A stretch of 64,000 bases of DNA, taken from NCBI RefSeq assembly GCF_900114135.1, contig NZ_FORY01000005.1, forward strand, positions 1-64,000. Reading direction: 5' to 3'. Position 1 is the first letter of the stretch. Every line of letters starts with the position of its first letter. The DNA comes from Celeribacter halophilus. GTDB taxonomy: Bacteria > Pseudomonadota > Alphaproteobacteria > Rhodobacterales > Rhodobacteraceae. Below the pieces are notes generated by a model that was not told where the DNA came from, made no database searches, and saw only the letters and a program-made list of their open reading frames with translations. Below are positions 34,332 to 46,139 of this stretch, piece after piece. A program made the translations under genes and the position numbers.

Positions 34332-36086
34332 ATGGTCGATCCCGACCGCAACGCATCCCAAGCCGCCCCGCATCACCTGTCGGGGCGGCTTTCCTTTGCG
34401 CCTCCCTTGCTGTTCGAACGTGTGCAGGACGAGCCCGATCTCTCCTACGCCTCGCTGGAAGACTGGGACGCCTTGCTCACCCGCAGCCCTCTGGATGACA
34501 GCGCATTACTCAATCGCGCACGCGATGCGATGGCGTGGCTCGTTTCGTTGAATTTGTCCAAATTTGCGACCCTTCCTTCGCAGGATGCCCTGCCAGATGT
34601 TCCATATGTGCTCGTTCTGGATCAGCCCAAAACCGCAGATCAGGCCCCGAGCGAGGCCGATATGGCCGAAATGCTGGTCTTCGCCCAGACGGAGATCCTC
34701 AACGCGCAGGTTGCGATCCTGCCCTGCCCTGACGGGTATTTCACCGCCCATGACGATCCTAGGATCATCCTGCTTTCCGAAGACAGCGCGCTCTATCCCC
34801 TTCTGGAAAACGCGACCGCAGTCTACACCCACAGCGCCGGTTACGGTTTCGACGCCATTCTCGCCGGACATCGACCCCGCGTTTTCGGGCAGCCTTGGTA
34901 TAGCAGCCTTGGCCTGACACAGGACGAGCGCCCCGACCCCTATGCGACCCGCCGCCTGACCCGCGTCCAGCTCTTTTGCGCCGCCCTCATGATGGCGCCC
35001 CAATGGCGCGCAGGAGATAAGGCGCTGGAGATTGAAGACCTCCTCGCCCGCCTTGAAGCCCGCCAACGCGCCGTAACGGAGGATGCGGCGGGTTATGTCG
35101 CCTCCAACATCCTGCCGTGGAAACGCCCTTTCCTGCGCCGTTATCTTGGCAGGTCGCAGATCGTCTTCACCGATGACCCTGACAGCATCGCCCGCCACAA
35201 GGCCGCAGGGCTTCGCCACCTCGCTTGGGGACGTACACCGGAGGCCGAATTGCGGCTCGAAGACGGGTTCCTGCGCTCGCGCGGTTTGGGCGCGGCTCTG
35301 GTGCGGCCCCTGTCTCTGGTGCTTGATGATACGGGAATCTACTTTGACCCGACACGGCCCTCACGGCTCGAACAACTCATCACCGCCCGCGCCGAATTGA
35401 CCCCGCATCAGCGCCACCGGATCGAGCGTTTCGTCCAGCGTCTGACCTGTTTGCGGTTGAGCAAATACAATGTTGGCGACGGGTTGCCGGATCTGCCGGA
35501 GGGGCATCGCATTCTCGTCGCCGGACAGGTTGAGGACGATGCCTCGATCCAATGTGCCGCAGGCGAGATTGCCACCAATCTCGATCTTCTGACCGCCGCC
35601 CGCGCCGCGCATCCCGAAGCGGTGATCGTCTACAAACCTCATCCTGATGTGGAAGCCGGTCTGCGGCGCGGCAAGGTGCCCGAGGCGCAAGAGATCGCAG
35701 ATGTGATTGCCACGAAGGCAGATCCTTTAAGTCTAATCGAGGCCTGTGACGAGGTCTGGACCATGACTTCGCTCATCGGTTTCGAGGCCCTGCTCCGCCA
35801 CAAACCCGTGACCTGCACCGGTGCGCCCTTTTATGCCAGATGGGGTTTGACGTCCGACAGAAGTCCGACGCTTGTCCGACGTAATGCCGCACCCGATCTT
35901 ATGGGCCTCGCCCATGCCGTTCTGCTCGACTATCCGCGGTATTTCGACCCCGAAACAGGGGCCACTCTAGCCCCCGAAGAGGCGCTCGAACGGCTCGCCA
36001 TCGCACCGCAGGGACGCAGCCGTGCGATGCAATATGCGCTGGCAAAACTGCGCCAGTTCCGCGCCGCCTTTCTTGGGCTTCGCTAG
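34332..36086 (+). CDS. KpsC-like capsule Kdo transferase, first module shortened
   Basis: 584 residues from ATG 34332. KpsC usually has two full Kdo-transferase modules. Here residues 1-210 show only the second lobe of the first module (THSAGYGFDAILAGHRP). Residues 260-570 form a full module: LEDGFLRSRGLG, DDTGIYFDPTRPSRLE, VYKPHPDVEAGLR, TMTSLIGFEALLRHKP. The first lobe with its EDxFLRS motif is missing at the N-terminus, and no room exists upstream because kpsD ends 5 bp before. So it is either an N-terminally truncated or a rearranged KpsC. Whether it still makes alternating Kdo linkages is uncertain. Confidence 0.8.
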   Translation: MVDPDRNASQAAPHHLSGRLSFAPPLLFERVQDEPDLSYASLEDWDALLTRSPLDDSALLNRARDAMAWLVSLNLSKFATLPSQDALPDVPYVLVLDQPKTADQAPSEADMAEMLVFAQTEILNAQVAILPCPDGYFTAHDDPRIILLSEDSALYPLLENATAVYTHSAGYGFDAILAGHRPRVFGQPWYSSLGLTQDERPDPYATRRLTRVQLFCAALMMAPQWRAGDKALEIEDLLARLEARQRAVTEDAAGYVASNILPWKRPFLRRYLGRSQIVFTDDPDSIARHKAAGLRHLAWGRTPEAELRLEDGFLRSRGLGAALVRPLSLVLDDTGIYFDPTRPSRLEQLITARAELTPHQRHRIERFVQRLTCLRLSKYNVGDGLPDLPEGHRILVAGQVEDDASIQCAAGEIATNLDLLTAARAAHPEAVIVYKPHPDVEAGLRRGKVPEAQEIADVIATKADPLSLIEACDEVWTMTSLIGFEALLRHKPVTCTGAPFYARWGLTSDRSPTLVRRNAAPDLMGLAHAVLLDYPRYFDPETGATLAPEEALERLAIAPQGRSRAMQYALAKLRQFRAAFLGLR

Positions 36087-36118
36087 AGTGTTTTATTGAA
36101 AATCAAAGTGTTAGGGCG

Positions 36119-37243
36119 CTATGCGTTCGGGCCATCATCAAGCGCAGGCCCGCGCCGCCACTGGCTCAGAGTGTCGGGGCCAAGCTGCTCCACGCTTTCA
36201 AGCTGATAACGGATTGCGGCTGACAACCGGTCGAGGCCCAAAGCACCCAGCCCCGGACGGCCTTCCGCGCCGATGGCCAGCCCTGCGGTGAACAGCGCCA
36301 CACGATCCACCAGATCCGCCGACAAAAGCGACGCCGCCAACGCCCCGCCCCCCTCGCAAAACACCCGCGTCAGACCGCGTGCGCCCAAGGCGTCAAATGC
36401 CGATTTCGGATTAATATTTCCCGCAATAACAGAGGCTTCGATCAGGTCTACTCCAAGCCCACGCCATGCGGATTTCAGCGCATCATCCACCTCCGGCCCA
36501 TGAATAATCCAGACCGGAATCTCTTGCGCCGTGCGTGCCAAATGCCCCGTAAGCGGCAGATCAAGGCGGCGCGACATGACCACGCGCACAGGCTGGTGCG
36601 AAACCCCAAGTCCCCGCACGGTCAGGTTCGGATCATCCGCCCGCGCCGTGCCACCGCCCACCAGAACAGCGTCATGGGTTGCCCGCATGGCATGAACGCG
36701 ACGACGGGCCAGCGGACCTGTGATCCATTGACTCTCCCCCGTGGCCGTGGCGATCCGCCCGTCCCAAGACATCGCGAGTTTCAGTGTCACCATCGGACGC
36801 CCCAGCGTCACTTTCGAGAGAAACCCCGCCTGTTGCGCTCTGGCCTCCGCCTCCAGCACGCCAGTCGTGACCACGATCCCCGCCTCTTGCAGCTTTGCAA
36901 AGCCTCTTCCGTTCACGCGTGGATCGGGATCACCCAAGGCGACAACCACACGGGACAGGCCCGCCGCGATCAGCGCCTCGGAACAAGGTGGTGTTTTGCC
37001 GTAATGGGAACAGGGTTCCAAGGTAACATAGGCTGTTGCACCGCGTGCCGTCTCCCCCGCTTGGGCAAGCGCCATCGCCTCGGCATGAGGCCGACCACCG
37101 GGCTGGGTCCACCCCCGCCCGACAACGCGATGATCTTTGACAATAACGCAGCCGACCGCAGGGTTCGGCCATGTGCGCCCAAGCCCGCGCGCGGCCAGAG
37201 ACATCGCGTGGCGCATATGGCGCTCGTCACTCTGACGGGTCAT
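36119..37243 (-). CDS. ribD: Riboflavin deaminase/reductase
   Basis: 374 residues. N-terminal deaminase with zinc motifs HAEAMAL and [16 protein letters not shown]-terminal reductase with [19 protein letters not shown] and [18 protein letters not shown]. It converts the pyrimidine intermediate to ribityl-aminouracil phosphate. ATG overlaps the nrdR stop by 4 bp. It converges on the KpsC-like gene across 32 bp. The rest of the pathway (ribE-ribB-ribH) lies 4.8 kb away on the same strand. Confidence 0.95.
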   Translation of the reverse strand: MTRQSDERHMRHAMSLAARGLGRTWPNPAVGCVIVKDHRVVGRGWTQPGGRPHAEAMALAQAGETARGATAYVTLEPCSHYGKTPPCSEALIAAGLSRVVVALGDPDPRVNGRGFAKLQEAGIVVTTGVLEAEARAQQAGFLSKVTLGRPMVTLKLAMSWDGRIATATGESQWITGPLARRRVHAMRATHDAVLVGGGTARADDPNLTVRGLGVSHQPVRVVMSRRLDLPLTGHLARTAQEIPVWIIHGPEVDDALKSAWRGLGVDLIEASVIAGNINPKSAFDALGARGLTRVFCEGGGALAASLLSADLVDRVALFTAGLAIGAEGRPGLGALGLDRLSAAIRYQLESVEQLGPDTLSQWRRGPALDDGPNA

Positions 37244-37707
37244 TCGTCAGACTTGGTGTCCGGGCGCAACTCGCTGACAAACTTGTCAAAATCATCTGCG
37301 GCTTGGAAATTTTTGTAGACAGAGGCAAAGCGCACATAGGCCACGGTATCAATCCGAGCGAGGCTTTCCATGACGATTTCGCCAATGATTTTCGACGGAA
37401 TATCCGTCTCGCCCATGCTCTCCAGACGCCGCACAATGCCGGAAATCATCTGGTCGAGACGCTCCGGTTCAATCGGGCGTTTCTGCACCGCGATCCGGAT
37501 GGAACGCTCCAGCTTGTCGCGATCAAAATCTTCGCGGCGACCGTTGGTTTTGACCACAACAAGGTCGCGCAACTGCACACGTTCATAGGTGGTGAAACGT
37601 CCACCACAGGCCGAACAGAACCTCCGCCGACGGATCGCAACATGATCCTCAGCCGGACGACTGTCTTTCACCTGGGTATCAACATTTCCGCAAAATGGAC
37701 AACGCAT
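37240..37707 (-). CDS. nrdR: Transcriptional repressor NrdR
   Basis: 155 residues. It starts with the zinc ribbon [17 protein letters not shown] and ends that domain with [14 protein letters not shown]. The ATP-cone domain follows ([16 protein letters not shown], then [13 protein letters not shown]). NrdR senses ATP/dATP and represses ribonucleotide reductase genes. nrdR-ribD is the standard order. Confidence 0.96.
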   Translation of the reverse strand: MRCPFCGNVDTQVKDSRPAEDHVAIRRRRFCSACGGRFTTYERVQLRDLVVVKTNGRREDFDRDKLERSIRIAVQKRPIEPERLDQMISGIVRRLESMGETDIPSKIIGEIVMESLARIDTVAYVRFASVYKNFQAADDFDKFVSELRPDTKSDE

Positions 37708-37851
37708 CCGCGCCCCCTTATTTCATCACTGCCTCAATCATCTGGGGTCTATGCCCCAGTTATCCACAGGCACTATAGGGGGCAGGCCACAATTTGGGTA
37801 GATCAAAAATGCAACCCAAGATGTAGTAGGCGCAAAAATCCGGCCGCCCGC

Positions 37852-38271
37852 CTATCGCAAAACCGCCATAACGCGCCGGACATGCGGACGGGTGCGATGT
37901 TCGAAAAGGTAAACACCCTGCCATGTTCCAAGCGCCATTCGCCCCGCGATGACAGGAATTGTGATAGTCGTGGGCAACAGCGCGGATTTGATATGCGCGG
38001 GCATATCGTCCGGCCCTTCATAGGTATGGGTCAAGTAGGACATGGACGGGTCGGTTGTCGGCGGCACCAACCGATGAAAAAACGCCGCGAGATCAGTCTG
38101 CACCTCGGGGTCGGCATTTTCCTGAATGACGAGCGAGGCCGAGGTATGCTGCACCATCACGGTGAGCACCGCCTCCATCGGCCCCTCCCCCGCGACCCAG
38201 CGCGCCAGATCCTCGGTGATCTCATAGAGACCCGGCCCATGCGTGGAGAACTCGAACAGATGATGGCTCAT
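37852..38271 (-). CDS. YjbQ-family protein (UPF0047)
   Basis: 139 residues from ATG 38271, whose ATGA overlaps the stop of the upstream gene; a GTG at 38277 is an alternative. The family pattern VLTVMVQHTSASLVIQENAD near residue 40, then HIKSALLPTTITIPV and LGTWQGVYLFEHR, is intact, including conserved histidines thought to bind metal. Some members have thiamine-phosphate synthase-like activity; the natural role is unclear. Translationally coupled to the secreted protein gene. Confidence 0.9.
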   Translation of the reverse strand: MSHHLFEFSTHGPGLYEITEDLARWVAGEGPMEAVLTVMVQHTSASLVIQENADPEVQTDLAAFFHRLVPPTTDPSMSYLTHTYEGPDDMPAHIKSALLPTTITIPVIAGRMALGTWQGVYLFEHRTRPHVRRVMAVLR

Positions 38272-38774
38272 TCGCACGGCCCCTCCCGCAAAGCCTCGTA
38301 TGTGGCTGAGCGACAGAAACCCGCGTCCTGCATCGCAAAGCTCAAGGTCTCAAGCTCCATAATCGCGCCGCCCTCACCCGCATCCTCGCAAGCCAAAGAG
38401 GCCAAGACAGTCTCTCCGCGCGCAACCTCAATCCCGCCTGACACCTCTTGGTCAATTTTGTCGTAGGACCACGACAGGCTATAAGAATAATCGCCGTTGG
38501 GTATCGTCACACGATCCCAAATCGAGCGCCCGATACCACTCCACGGCTGCATCGTGATCTCGTCAAAGTCCCGCGTCAGCTCGATCTCCGGAGCGCGTTC
38601 AGGCCCGAACCGATAGGTCACGCGGCCCTCGGCTGGGGTCAGGCACAACTCTACATGCTTGGCCCCGAGGGAACAGGCGAACACCGTCTCCTGATTGCCC
38701 GCGCAGATCGCCCAAACGGGCGACGCGGCAACGCTTAAAACAGCGGCGACGAGTATGTGGGACAGGTAGGACAT
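38268..38774 (-). CDS. Secreted Cys-containing hypothetical protein
   Basis: 168 residues from ATG 38774 (GAGG upstream; a longer frame begins at 38831 without a good site). A signal peptide, MSYLSHILVAAVLSVAASP, is likely cut after VWA. The mature protein has six cysteines, which suggests disulfides in the periplasm. No family is recognised. It overlaps yjbQ by 4 bp, so the two are probably one transcript. Confidence 0.7.
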   Translation of the reverse strand: MSYLSHILVAAVLSVAASPVWAICAGNQETVFACSLGAKHVELCLTPAEGRVTYRFGPERAPEIELTRDFDEITMQPWSGIGRSIWDRVTIPNGDYSYSLSWSYDKIDQEVSGGIEVARGETVLASLACEDAGEGGAIMELETLSFAMQDAGFCRSATYEALREGPCE

Positions 38775-38854
38775 TCGCACCTCATGCGTTAGAGGCCCGT
38801 TCCGGATACCATACAGAAAAACACGGCACAAGCTTATGCGACATTATGTTGGCC

Positions 38855-39145
38855 TTAGCCAAAAATGCCGTCCCCCATCTGATCAATAAACACCTGCGCC
38901 TTGTGCAGGCTCGCCACGCGCGCATCGTCTTCGGAGCTCATTGTATCCGCGCGGATCATCATATGGGTTTTGGTGACGCCATCGATGTCCTTCTCGATGC
39001 GGGCCGCAACGCGATAGCCGTTCGCCTCTTTGATCGGCTCCACAAAAATGCGGAAATCCGCAGCGTAAAGCTCCGGCTTGCTTTCGGGTTTCGGCGTGGC
39101 GTCGGGTTTCGATTTGCCACCGAAAAGTTTTGCGAAAAGGGACAT
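38855..39145 (-). CDS. HlyU-family protein
   Basis: 96 residues behind GGAGG. MSLFAKLFGGKSK is followed by a linker, then DFRIFVEPIKEANGYRVAAR, GVTKTHMMIRAD and the helical end LHKAQVFIDQMGDGIFG. This fits the small HlyU family named after a haemolysin regulator; many members have no known DNA-binding role. Single gene. Confidence 0.8.
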   Translation of the reverse strand: MSLFAKLFGGKSKPDATPKPESKPELYAADFRIFVEPIKEANGYRVAARIEKDIDGVTKTHMMIRADTMSSEDDARVASLHKAQVFIDQMGDGIFG

Positions 39146-39288
39146 GGGGCCTCCTGTTTGGAAGGCATTTTGAAGAGGTTACCTCGGAAGCGCAAGCCGC
39201 AGATGGTTTGAACGGGAGGGGTGCAGGGCAACTTTTCAGTTTTTGCGCCCACCTACACAGGTTTCACGCTTGCAGCTTCGGCATAAGC

Positions 39289-39312
39289 AAAACGCCCCCC
39301 TTTCGGGAGGCG
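39289..39312 (-). terminator. Terminator of rpoD
   Basis: On the minus strand, CGCCTCCC-GAAA-GGGGGGCG is followed by TTTT, about 10 bp after the rpoD stop. Confidence 0.85.
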
Positions 39313-39321
39313 CCTCTGACT

Positions 39322-41313
<1,992 letters not shown>

Positions 41314-41551
41314 GCGGCTCTCCCCTAATCTTAATGCGCGGCTCTATCGAGCCTTCAAGCGCGGCTTTGCCCGAGTTCATCCAAAACGAGTGCCCGACCA
41401 GCCGAGTTGAACGAATCATGTCACGCGAATCAGCGATTCGCCACCCGAATACCCATATTTCCTTAACCAACCATGCACCAGAGCCCAGCATAGGTTGCCG
41501 ACACGCTTCATTCGGGTCCGTGACCCTTCTGCCGCAACCCTGTGGTGATTC

Positions 41552-43534
41552 TCACTTCTGACGTTCCGGCGCGATTCGGTTCAGAAGGGCGCGGAAAGCA
41601 TCCCGCTCGTCACGCGACAGTTCCAGACCATTCTCGGCCGTATCGAATTCCGTTTTGTCCTCGGCCTCCGCTTTGGTTGCCTTGTTGCGTGCTTCGGCGG
41701 CCTGCCGGAGCCGCCATGTTACCTTCTCGTCCTCCGCCGCCAGAAGATCGACCAGACCTTCGTCCAGCTCGGCCTTGTAGCCCCGACGGGCTTTCAGCTT
41801 GGCCAGTTCTTCCGTGAGGCACATCTGCGCCACCTCCCGATCCGGCTTGCGCACCGGCGGCGTGATCTGCACATGGGGATGCGACAGCAGCCGGTCAAGA
41901 GGTCCGCGCCCCACATCGTTGAGGATCTTTTCGCGCAGTTCGTCGGCGTCTTCGACCTCCGCATGGGTCAGAAGCGCATGGAGGAGCGCCGCGTGATCTT
42001 CGGTCCGGGGCTGGAGCGCTTCGAGTTGCGACAAGAAATCGAGCGCAATGCCGGGGTTTTTCAGAAGCACCGCCAGCACCACCGCCTCGCGCATGAGATC
42101 GGCCTGCGTTTCGTCCCCCGAGACAATGAGCGAGGCTTTCAGCCCTTCGGTCGGCACCGCAGGCCCCTTGCCGAAACGCCCGCCATTGAAGCGCCCCTTG
42201 CCCGGCGTCCATGCGCGCCGTTCTCCGCCTCCGCCTTGCTGCTCGCTGCGTTTTCCGCGGAACAGTTCAAAGCGCATGTCCTTGAGGATTTCACCGTAAT
42301 GCCCCTTGATCGACGGGTCCGCAATCGGACGGATGGCATCGCGCAGGCTTTTGTCCAGAGCCGCACGCCGTTCAGGACTGTCGAACACCTTGCCCTCGGT
42401 CTCGCGTCGCCACAACAGCGCGACCATCGGCAACGCCCCGTCGAGCACCTCCTGCATGGCCTCGCGCCCCTTGGCCTTGATCAACTCGTCGGGGTCCTGC
42501 CCCTCCGGCAAAATGGCAAAGCGCAGCCCCTTGCCCGCTTGCAGCAAGGGCATGGCCAGATCAATCAGTCGGAACGCGGCGCGCAGCCCCGCCTTGTCGC
42601 CATCAAGCGCGATCACCGGCTCGTCGGACATGCGCCACATAAGCTGCAACTGGCGTTCGGTGATCGCCGTGCCCAAAGGGGCCACGGTGGCGTCGAAACC
42701 GGCCTCGGCCATGGCAATGACATCCATGTAGCCCTCGGCCACCACAAGCACCTGCCCCTTGCCACATCCGGCCCGCGCAGGGCCGTGGTTATAGAGCGCC
42801 GCGCCCTTGTCGAACAAAAGCCGTTCGGGACCGTTGAGGTATTTCGCCCGCGCATTCGAGTCCATCGCCCGCCCGCCGAACGAAATCAGCCGCCCGCGCG
42901 CATCGCGGATCGGGAATGTGATCCGGTCGCGGTAAAAGTCATAGGGGTCGCGCCCGTCATCGGGTTTGGCCACCACACCGGCCTCAATGGCCATTTCCAC
43001 TGAAATGCCCTGATCCTTCAGCGCCCGCAGCAAGGCATTGCCCGGCGGCGCATAGCCGATCTCGAAGCGTTCGCGGGTCTCGGGCTTCATGCCGCGCCGG
43101 TCAAGATAGGCCCGCGCCTGTGCCCCGCCCTGTTGCGACAGGTTCAAGCGGAAGAACCGGTTGGCCGCCTCGTTGATCTCGGCAAGTTGCGAACGCTTGT
43201 CGGCCTGTTTCTGGGCCTGCGGATCACGTTCGGGAATCGGCATCCCCGCTTCGCGTGCAAGAATTTCGATGGCTTCCATGAAGCTGACATTCTCGGTCTC
43301 GCGCACAAAGGTGATCGCGTCGCCCTTCGCGTGACAGCCGAAGCAGTAGTAGTAGCCGTCCTTGTCATTCACATGGAAGGACGCGGTTTTTTCATGGTGG
43401 AACGGGCATGGCGCCCACATATCCCCCTTGCCGGCGTTGGACTTGCGCTGATCCCACATGACCTTGCGACCGACCACATCGGTCAGCGACAGGCGGTTAC
43501 GCAGCTCATCCAAGAATCCCGGGGGTAAAGACAT
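41552..43534 (-). CDS. dnaG: DNA primase
   Basis: 660 residues. Zinc-binding CHC2 domain: CPFHHEKTASFHVN ... YYCFGCHAKGD. TOPRIM core: VVAEGYMDVIAMAEAGF and IALDGDKAGLRAAFRLID. The C-terminal helicase-binding domain is less conserved. It makes RNA primers at the replication fork with DnaB. Upstream of rpoD; no rpsU gene is present in front of it, as in other alphaproteobacteria. Confidence 0.96.
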   Translation of the reverse strand: MSLPPGFLDELRNRLSLTDVVGRKVMWDQRKSNAGKGDMWAPCPFHHEKTASFHVNDKDGYYYCFGCHAKGDAITFVRETENVSFMEAIEILAREAGMPIPERDPQAQKQADKRSQLAEINEAANRFFRLNLSQQGGAQARAYLDRRGMKPETRERFEIGYAPPGNALLRALKDQGISVEMAIEAGVVAKPDDGRDPYDFYRDRITFPIRDARGRLISFGGRAMDSNARAKYLNGPERLLFDKGAALYNHGPARAGCGKGQVLVVAEGYMDVIAMAEAGFDATVAPLGTAITERQLQLMWRMSDEPVIALDGDKAGLRAAFRLIDLAMPLLQAGKGLRFAILPEGQDPDELIKAKGREAMQEVLDGALPMVALLWRRETEGKVFDSPERRAALDKSLRDAIRPIADPSIKGHYGEILKDMRFELFRGKRSEQQGGGGERRAWTPGKGRFNGGRFGKGPAVPTEGLKASLIVSGDETQADLMREAVVLAVLLKNPGIALDFLSQLEALQPRTEDHAALLHALLTHAEVEDADELREKILNDVGRGPLDRLLSHPHVQITPPVRKPDREVAQMCLTEELAKLKARRGYKAELDEGLVDLLAAEDEKVTWRLRQAAEARNKATKAEAEDKTEFDTAENGLELSRDERDAFRALLNRIAPERQK

Positions 43535-43906
43535 GGGCGTGAGTATTCTCCGAAATCAGCGCAAGGTCCAGAGCAGAGACGCATGGCGGAGCGGCTTTTC
43601 AAGACCGGCTCCGCGTTGCTGCGAATCACATTATGGCAAAAACCGTTCACAAATGCGCCTCAAAGCGACCCTAAATGCGACCAGATCAAGGCCAACTGTT
43701 CCCGAGCCTCGCACAATAAGCCCTTAACCCGCAGATTTTCTCCCGTATTGCGGCCATTTCAGGGCCGGACACATCCGGGCTTTACCGCTGGTAAATAGAG
43801 GCTAAAAATACCCGCTGTGCAAGGTGTGTCATGCACGGGAAAATCCGGCCACACCAAAGCGCAAACTGGGAATTAGGGGGCACCACTCGAATAAAGAGAC
43901 GGTGTC
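43535..43906. other. Divergent intergenic region dnaG / tadG-like
   Basis: 372 bp. No gene is supported; short frames lack ribosome sites. It must carry the promoters of dnaG and of the tad-like genes. No distinct repeat was recognised. Confidence 0.4.
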
Positions 43907-45586
43907 ATGTTGGGTAAAGTTGATAGCCGCGAAGCGGACCTTCATCTGTTGAAATTGGGCAAAGGGCCCGTCCGCGCACGCCTGAAGGCGACTGCGGAGG
44001 TTTGGCGTTTGCGCCGCCGGTTTACACGTGACGAACAGGGTTCGATCACGATTCTCGGCTTGTTCTGTTTTGTGATCATTCTGCTTGTGGCGGGGATGGG
44101 GCTTGATTTCATGCGCCATGAAGCCCTGCGCGTGGAGTTGCAGAATACGCTGGACCGCGCCGTTCTGGCTGCAACCAACCTCAGAAACACCAACGATCCC
44201 AAAGATATTGTGATCGACTATTTCGAGAAAGCCGGATTGCGCGAATATCTCAACGAAGACGAGATCGTCATTACACCGCTTGGCGACGGCCGTCAGGTGA
44301 CCGCCAATGTGGAAGCAACAATCCCGACCTATTTCCTGAAATTCGTCGCCATTGACGATCTGGAAATGACAAGCCACAGCACCGCAGAGCAAGGCATCTC
44401 CGGCCTCGAAGTGGCCTTGGTGCTCGATGTTTCCGGCTCAATGAACAGCTACAGCCGCCTGAAAAACCTGAAATCCGCCGCCAAAGAATTCACCCAGACC
44501 ATCTTTGACAATGCTGGTAGCGACGAAGTGTCGATTTCCATCGTGCCCTACGCCACCCAAGTGAACGCTGGCGATGACATTCTGTCAAAATTCAACCTGA
44601 CAGATGCACATGACAAATCCTATTGCCTCAACTTCGTAGAGAGCGATTTCTCTTCTGTGCCTTTGACTTATAAAGATGACGAGGACACCACCCGGTATTA
44701 CGAACAGACGCTGGATTTCGACCCTTGGTATAACGATTGGGACGATCTAGACGAGGATCTAACGCTTGAAGTCTGTGCGCCCGATAGCTCTCGCGAGATT
44801 CTACCCTTCACTAACAATCAAGGCACAATCGAGACCTACATCACCAACCTCTATGCAGAAGGGAATACCTCCATCGACCTCGGCGTCAAATGGGGCGCGG
44901 CCCTTCTGGATGAATCGGCACAGGCTATCTCCGGCACGGATCAACCGGCTTCCGCAGACGATTCACAAAAATACCTTGTCGTCATGACAGACGGGGAAAA
45001 CACGGCTCAGTATTACATTCCTGATCCCTACCGTGACGGCTATTCCACGGGTGTCTATGCAGATAAAGACGGGCGTGTTTTTGTGGGTGAGGACTATACC
45101 AGTTGCTCGTCCTATAAAAAGAACGGAAGATGGTACTATTACAACTGCTCCACCATCACCCGCTATACGCGACTGAGCAACAACGACATTTATACCATCC
45201 TTCCCTATGACCTTGATGACACGGATGACATTTGGGAACTGAGCTGGCCTGAAGTCTGGTCCACCATGACCGTCAAAAACCACGCATATGCGCGTTATCT
45301 CGCCGCAGGCAAAGATTCCGACGTCTACTACGACTGGCTCGACAAAACCCAAGTCTACATCGGCTCGAACACGAAAGATGACCGCCTGTCCGACATCTGC
45401 ACTGCCGCGAAAAACGCAGGCACAATCATCTTTGCCATCGGTTTTGAAGCACCCGACGACGGACAGAAAGTCATGCAAGACTGCGCATCCTCGGATTCGC
45501 ATTACTACGACGTTGAAGGCACGGAAATCTCGGAGGCTTTCGCGGCCATTGCTTCCAAAATCACCGAGTTGAGGCTGGTCGAATGA
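43907..45586 (+). CDS. TadG-like pilus assembly protein with VWA domain
   Basis: 559 residues. A cytoplasmic basic stretch ends in DEQGSITILGLFCFVIILLV, the TadE/TadG-type N-terminal TM motif. Outside the membrane is a von Willebrand A domain with the metal site DVSGSMNS near residue 174 and a late VVMTDGENTAQYY. A long acidic and Tyr-rich insert (about 240-420) carries four to six cysteines. TadG proteins take part in Flp pilus assembly or adhesion. Its stop overlaps the next start by 4 bp. Confidence 0.85.
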   Translation: MLGKVDSREADLHLLKLGKGPVRARLKATAEVWRLRRRFTRDEQGSITILGLFCFVIILLVAGMGLDFMRHEALRVELQNTLDRAVLAATNLRNTNDPKDIVIDYFEKAGLREYLNEDEIVITPLGDGRQVTANVEATIPTYFLKFVAIDDLEMTSHSTAEQGISGLEVALVLDVSGSMNSYSRLKNLKSAAKEFTQTIFDNAGSDEVSISIVPYATQVNAGDDILSKFNLTDAHDKSYCLNFVESDFSSVPLTYKDDEDTTRYYEQTLDFDPWYNDWDDLDEDLTLEVCAPDSSREILPFTNNQGTIETYITNLYAEGNTSIDLGVKWGAALLDESAQAISGTDQPASADDSQKYLVVMTDGENTAQYYIPDPYRDGYSTGVYADKDGRVFVGEDYTSCSSYKKNGRWYYYNCSTITRYTRLSNNDIYTILPYDLDDTDDIWELSWPEVWSTMTVKNHAYARYLAAGKDSDVYYDWLDKTQVYIGSNTKDDRLSDICTAAKNAGTIIFAIGFEAPDDGQKVMQDCASSDSHYYDVEGTEISEAFAAIASKITELRLVE

Positions 45587-46128
45587 GCGTTTTCTCAAAG
45601 CTGCGCGGCCTCTCGCGCCGTCATGCGAAAGACGATAACGGCAACGCCACGGTCGAATTCGTGATCGTGTTCCCGCTCTTCGTCGCTTTCGTATTGGGGG
45701 GCTTTGAAGTCGGTTACTATAATGTCGTCAACACCATGTTGAACCGCGGACTTGATCTGGCCGTGCGTGACGTGCGCCTTGGAAACATGTCGGAGGTCAC
45801 GCTCGACACGCTCAAAACCGCGACCTGTGACTACGCCAAATATGTGAACAATTGCGAAGAGAACATTCACATCGCTCTCGAACCGATCGACGCGAATGAT
45901 TTCGAGTATCCCGACAGTCTTGCAGAATGTATCGACCGCTCCGAAGATGTCGTCCCAAATACGACCTTTAATGCAGGGAGCGAGAACGAGTTGATGCTGG
46001 TGCGCGCCTGTGTGCTGGTTGATCCGTTCTTCCCGACCAGCTGGCTTGGCGCCGCGCTGGAAGAGACCCCCGGCTCGGGCTACGCGATGGTGGCGACCGC
46101 CGGTTTTGTTAACGAACCCAACAGTTAA
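45583..46128 (+). CDS. TadE-like pilus protein
   Basis: 181 residues. A short basic N-terminus, then DNGNATVEFVIVFPLFVAFV, the TadE pseudopilin-like motif with the Glu at position +5-like and a TM helix. A periplasmic domain with several cysteines follows. TadE proteins are processed minor pilins of the Flp/Tad system. It overlaps the TadG-like gene by ATGA. Confidence 0.85.
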   Translation: MSVFSKLRGLSRRHAKDDNGNATVEFVIVFPLFVAFVLGGFEVGYYNVVNTMLNRGLDLAVRDVRLGNMSEVTLDTLKTATCDYAKYVNNCEENIHIALEPIDANDFEYPDSLAECIDRSEDVVPNTTFNAGSENELMLVRACVLVDPFFPTSWLGAALEETPGSGYAMVATAGFVNEPNS

Positions 46129-46139
46129 GGAGGCTGATC

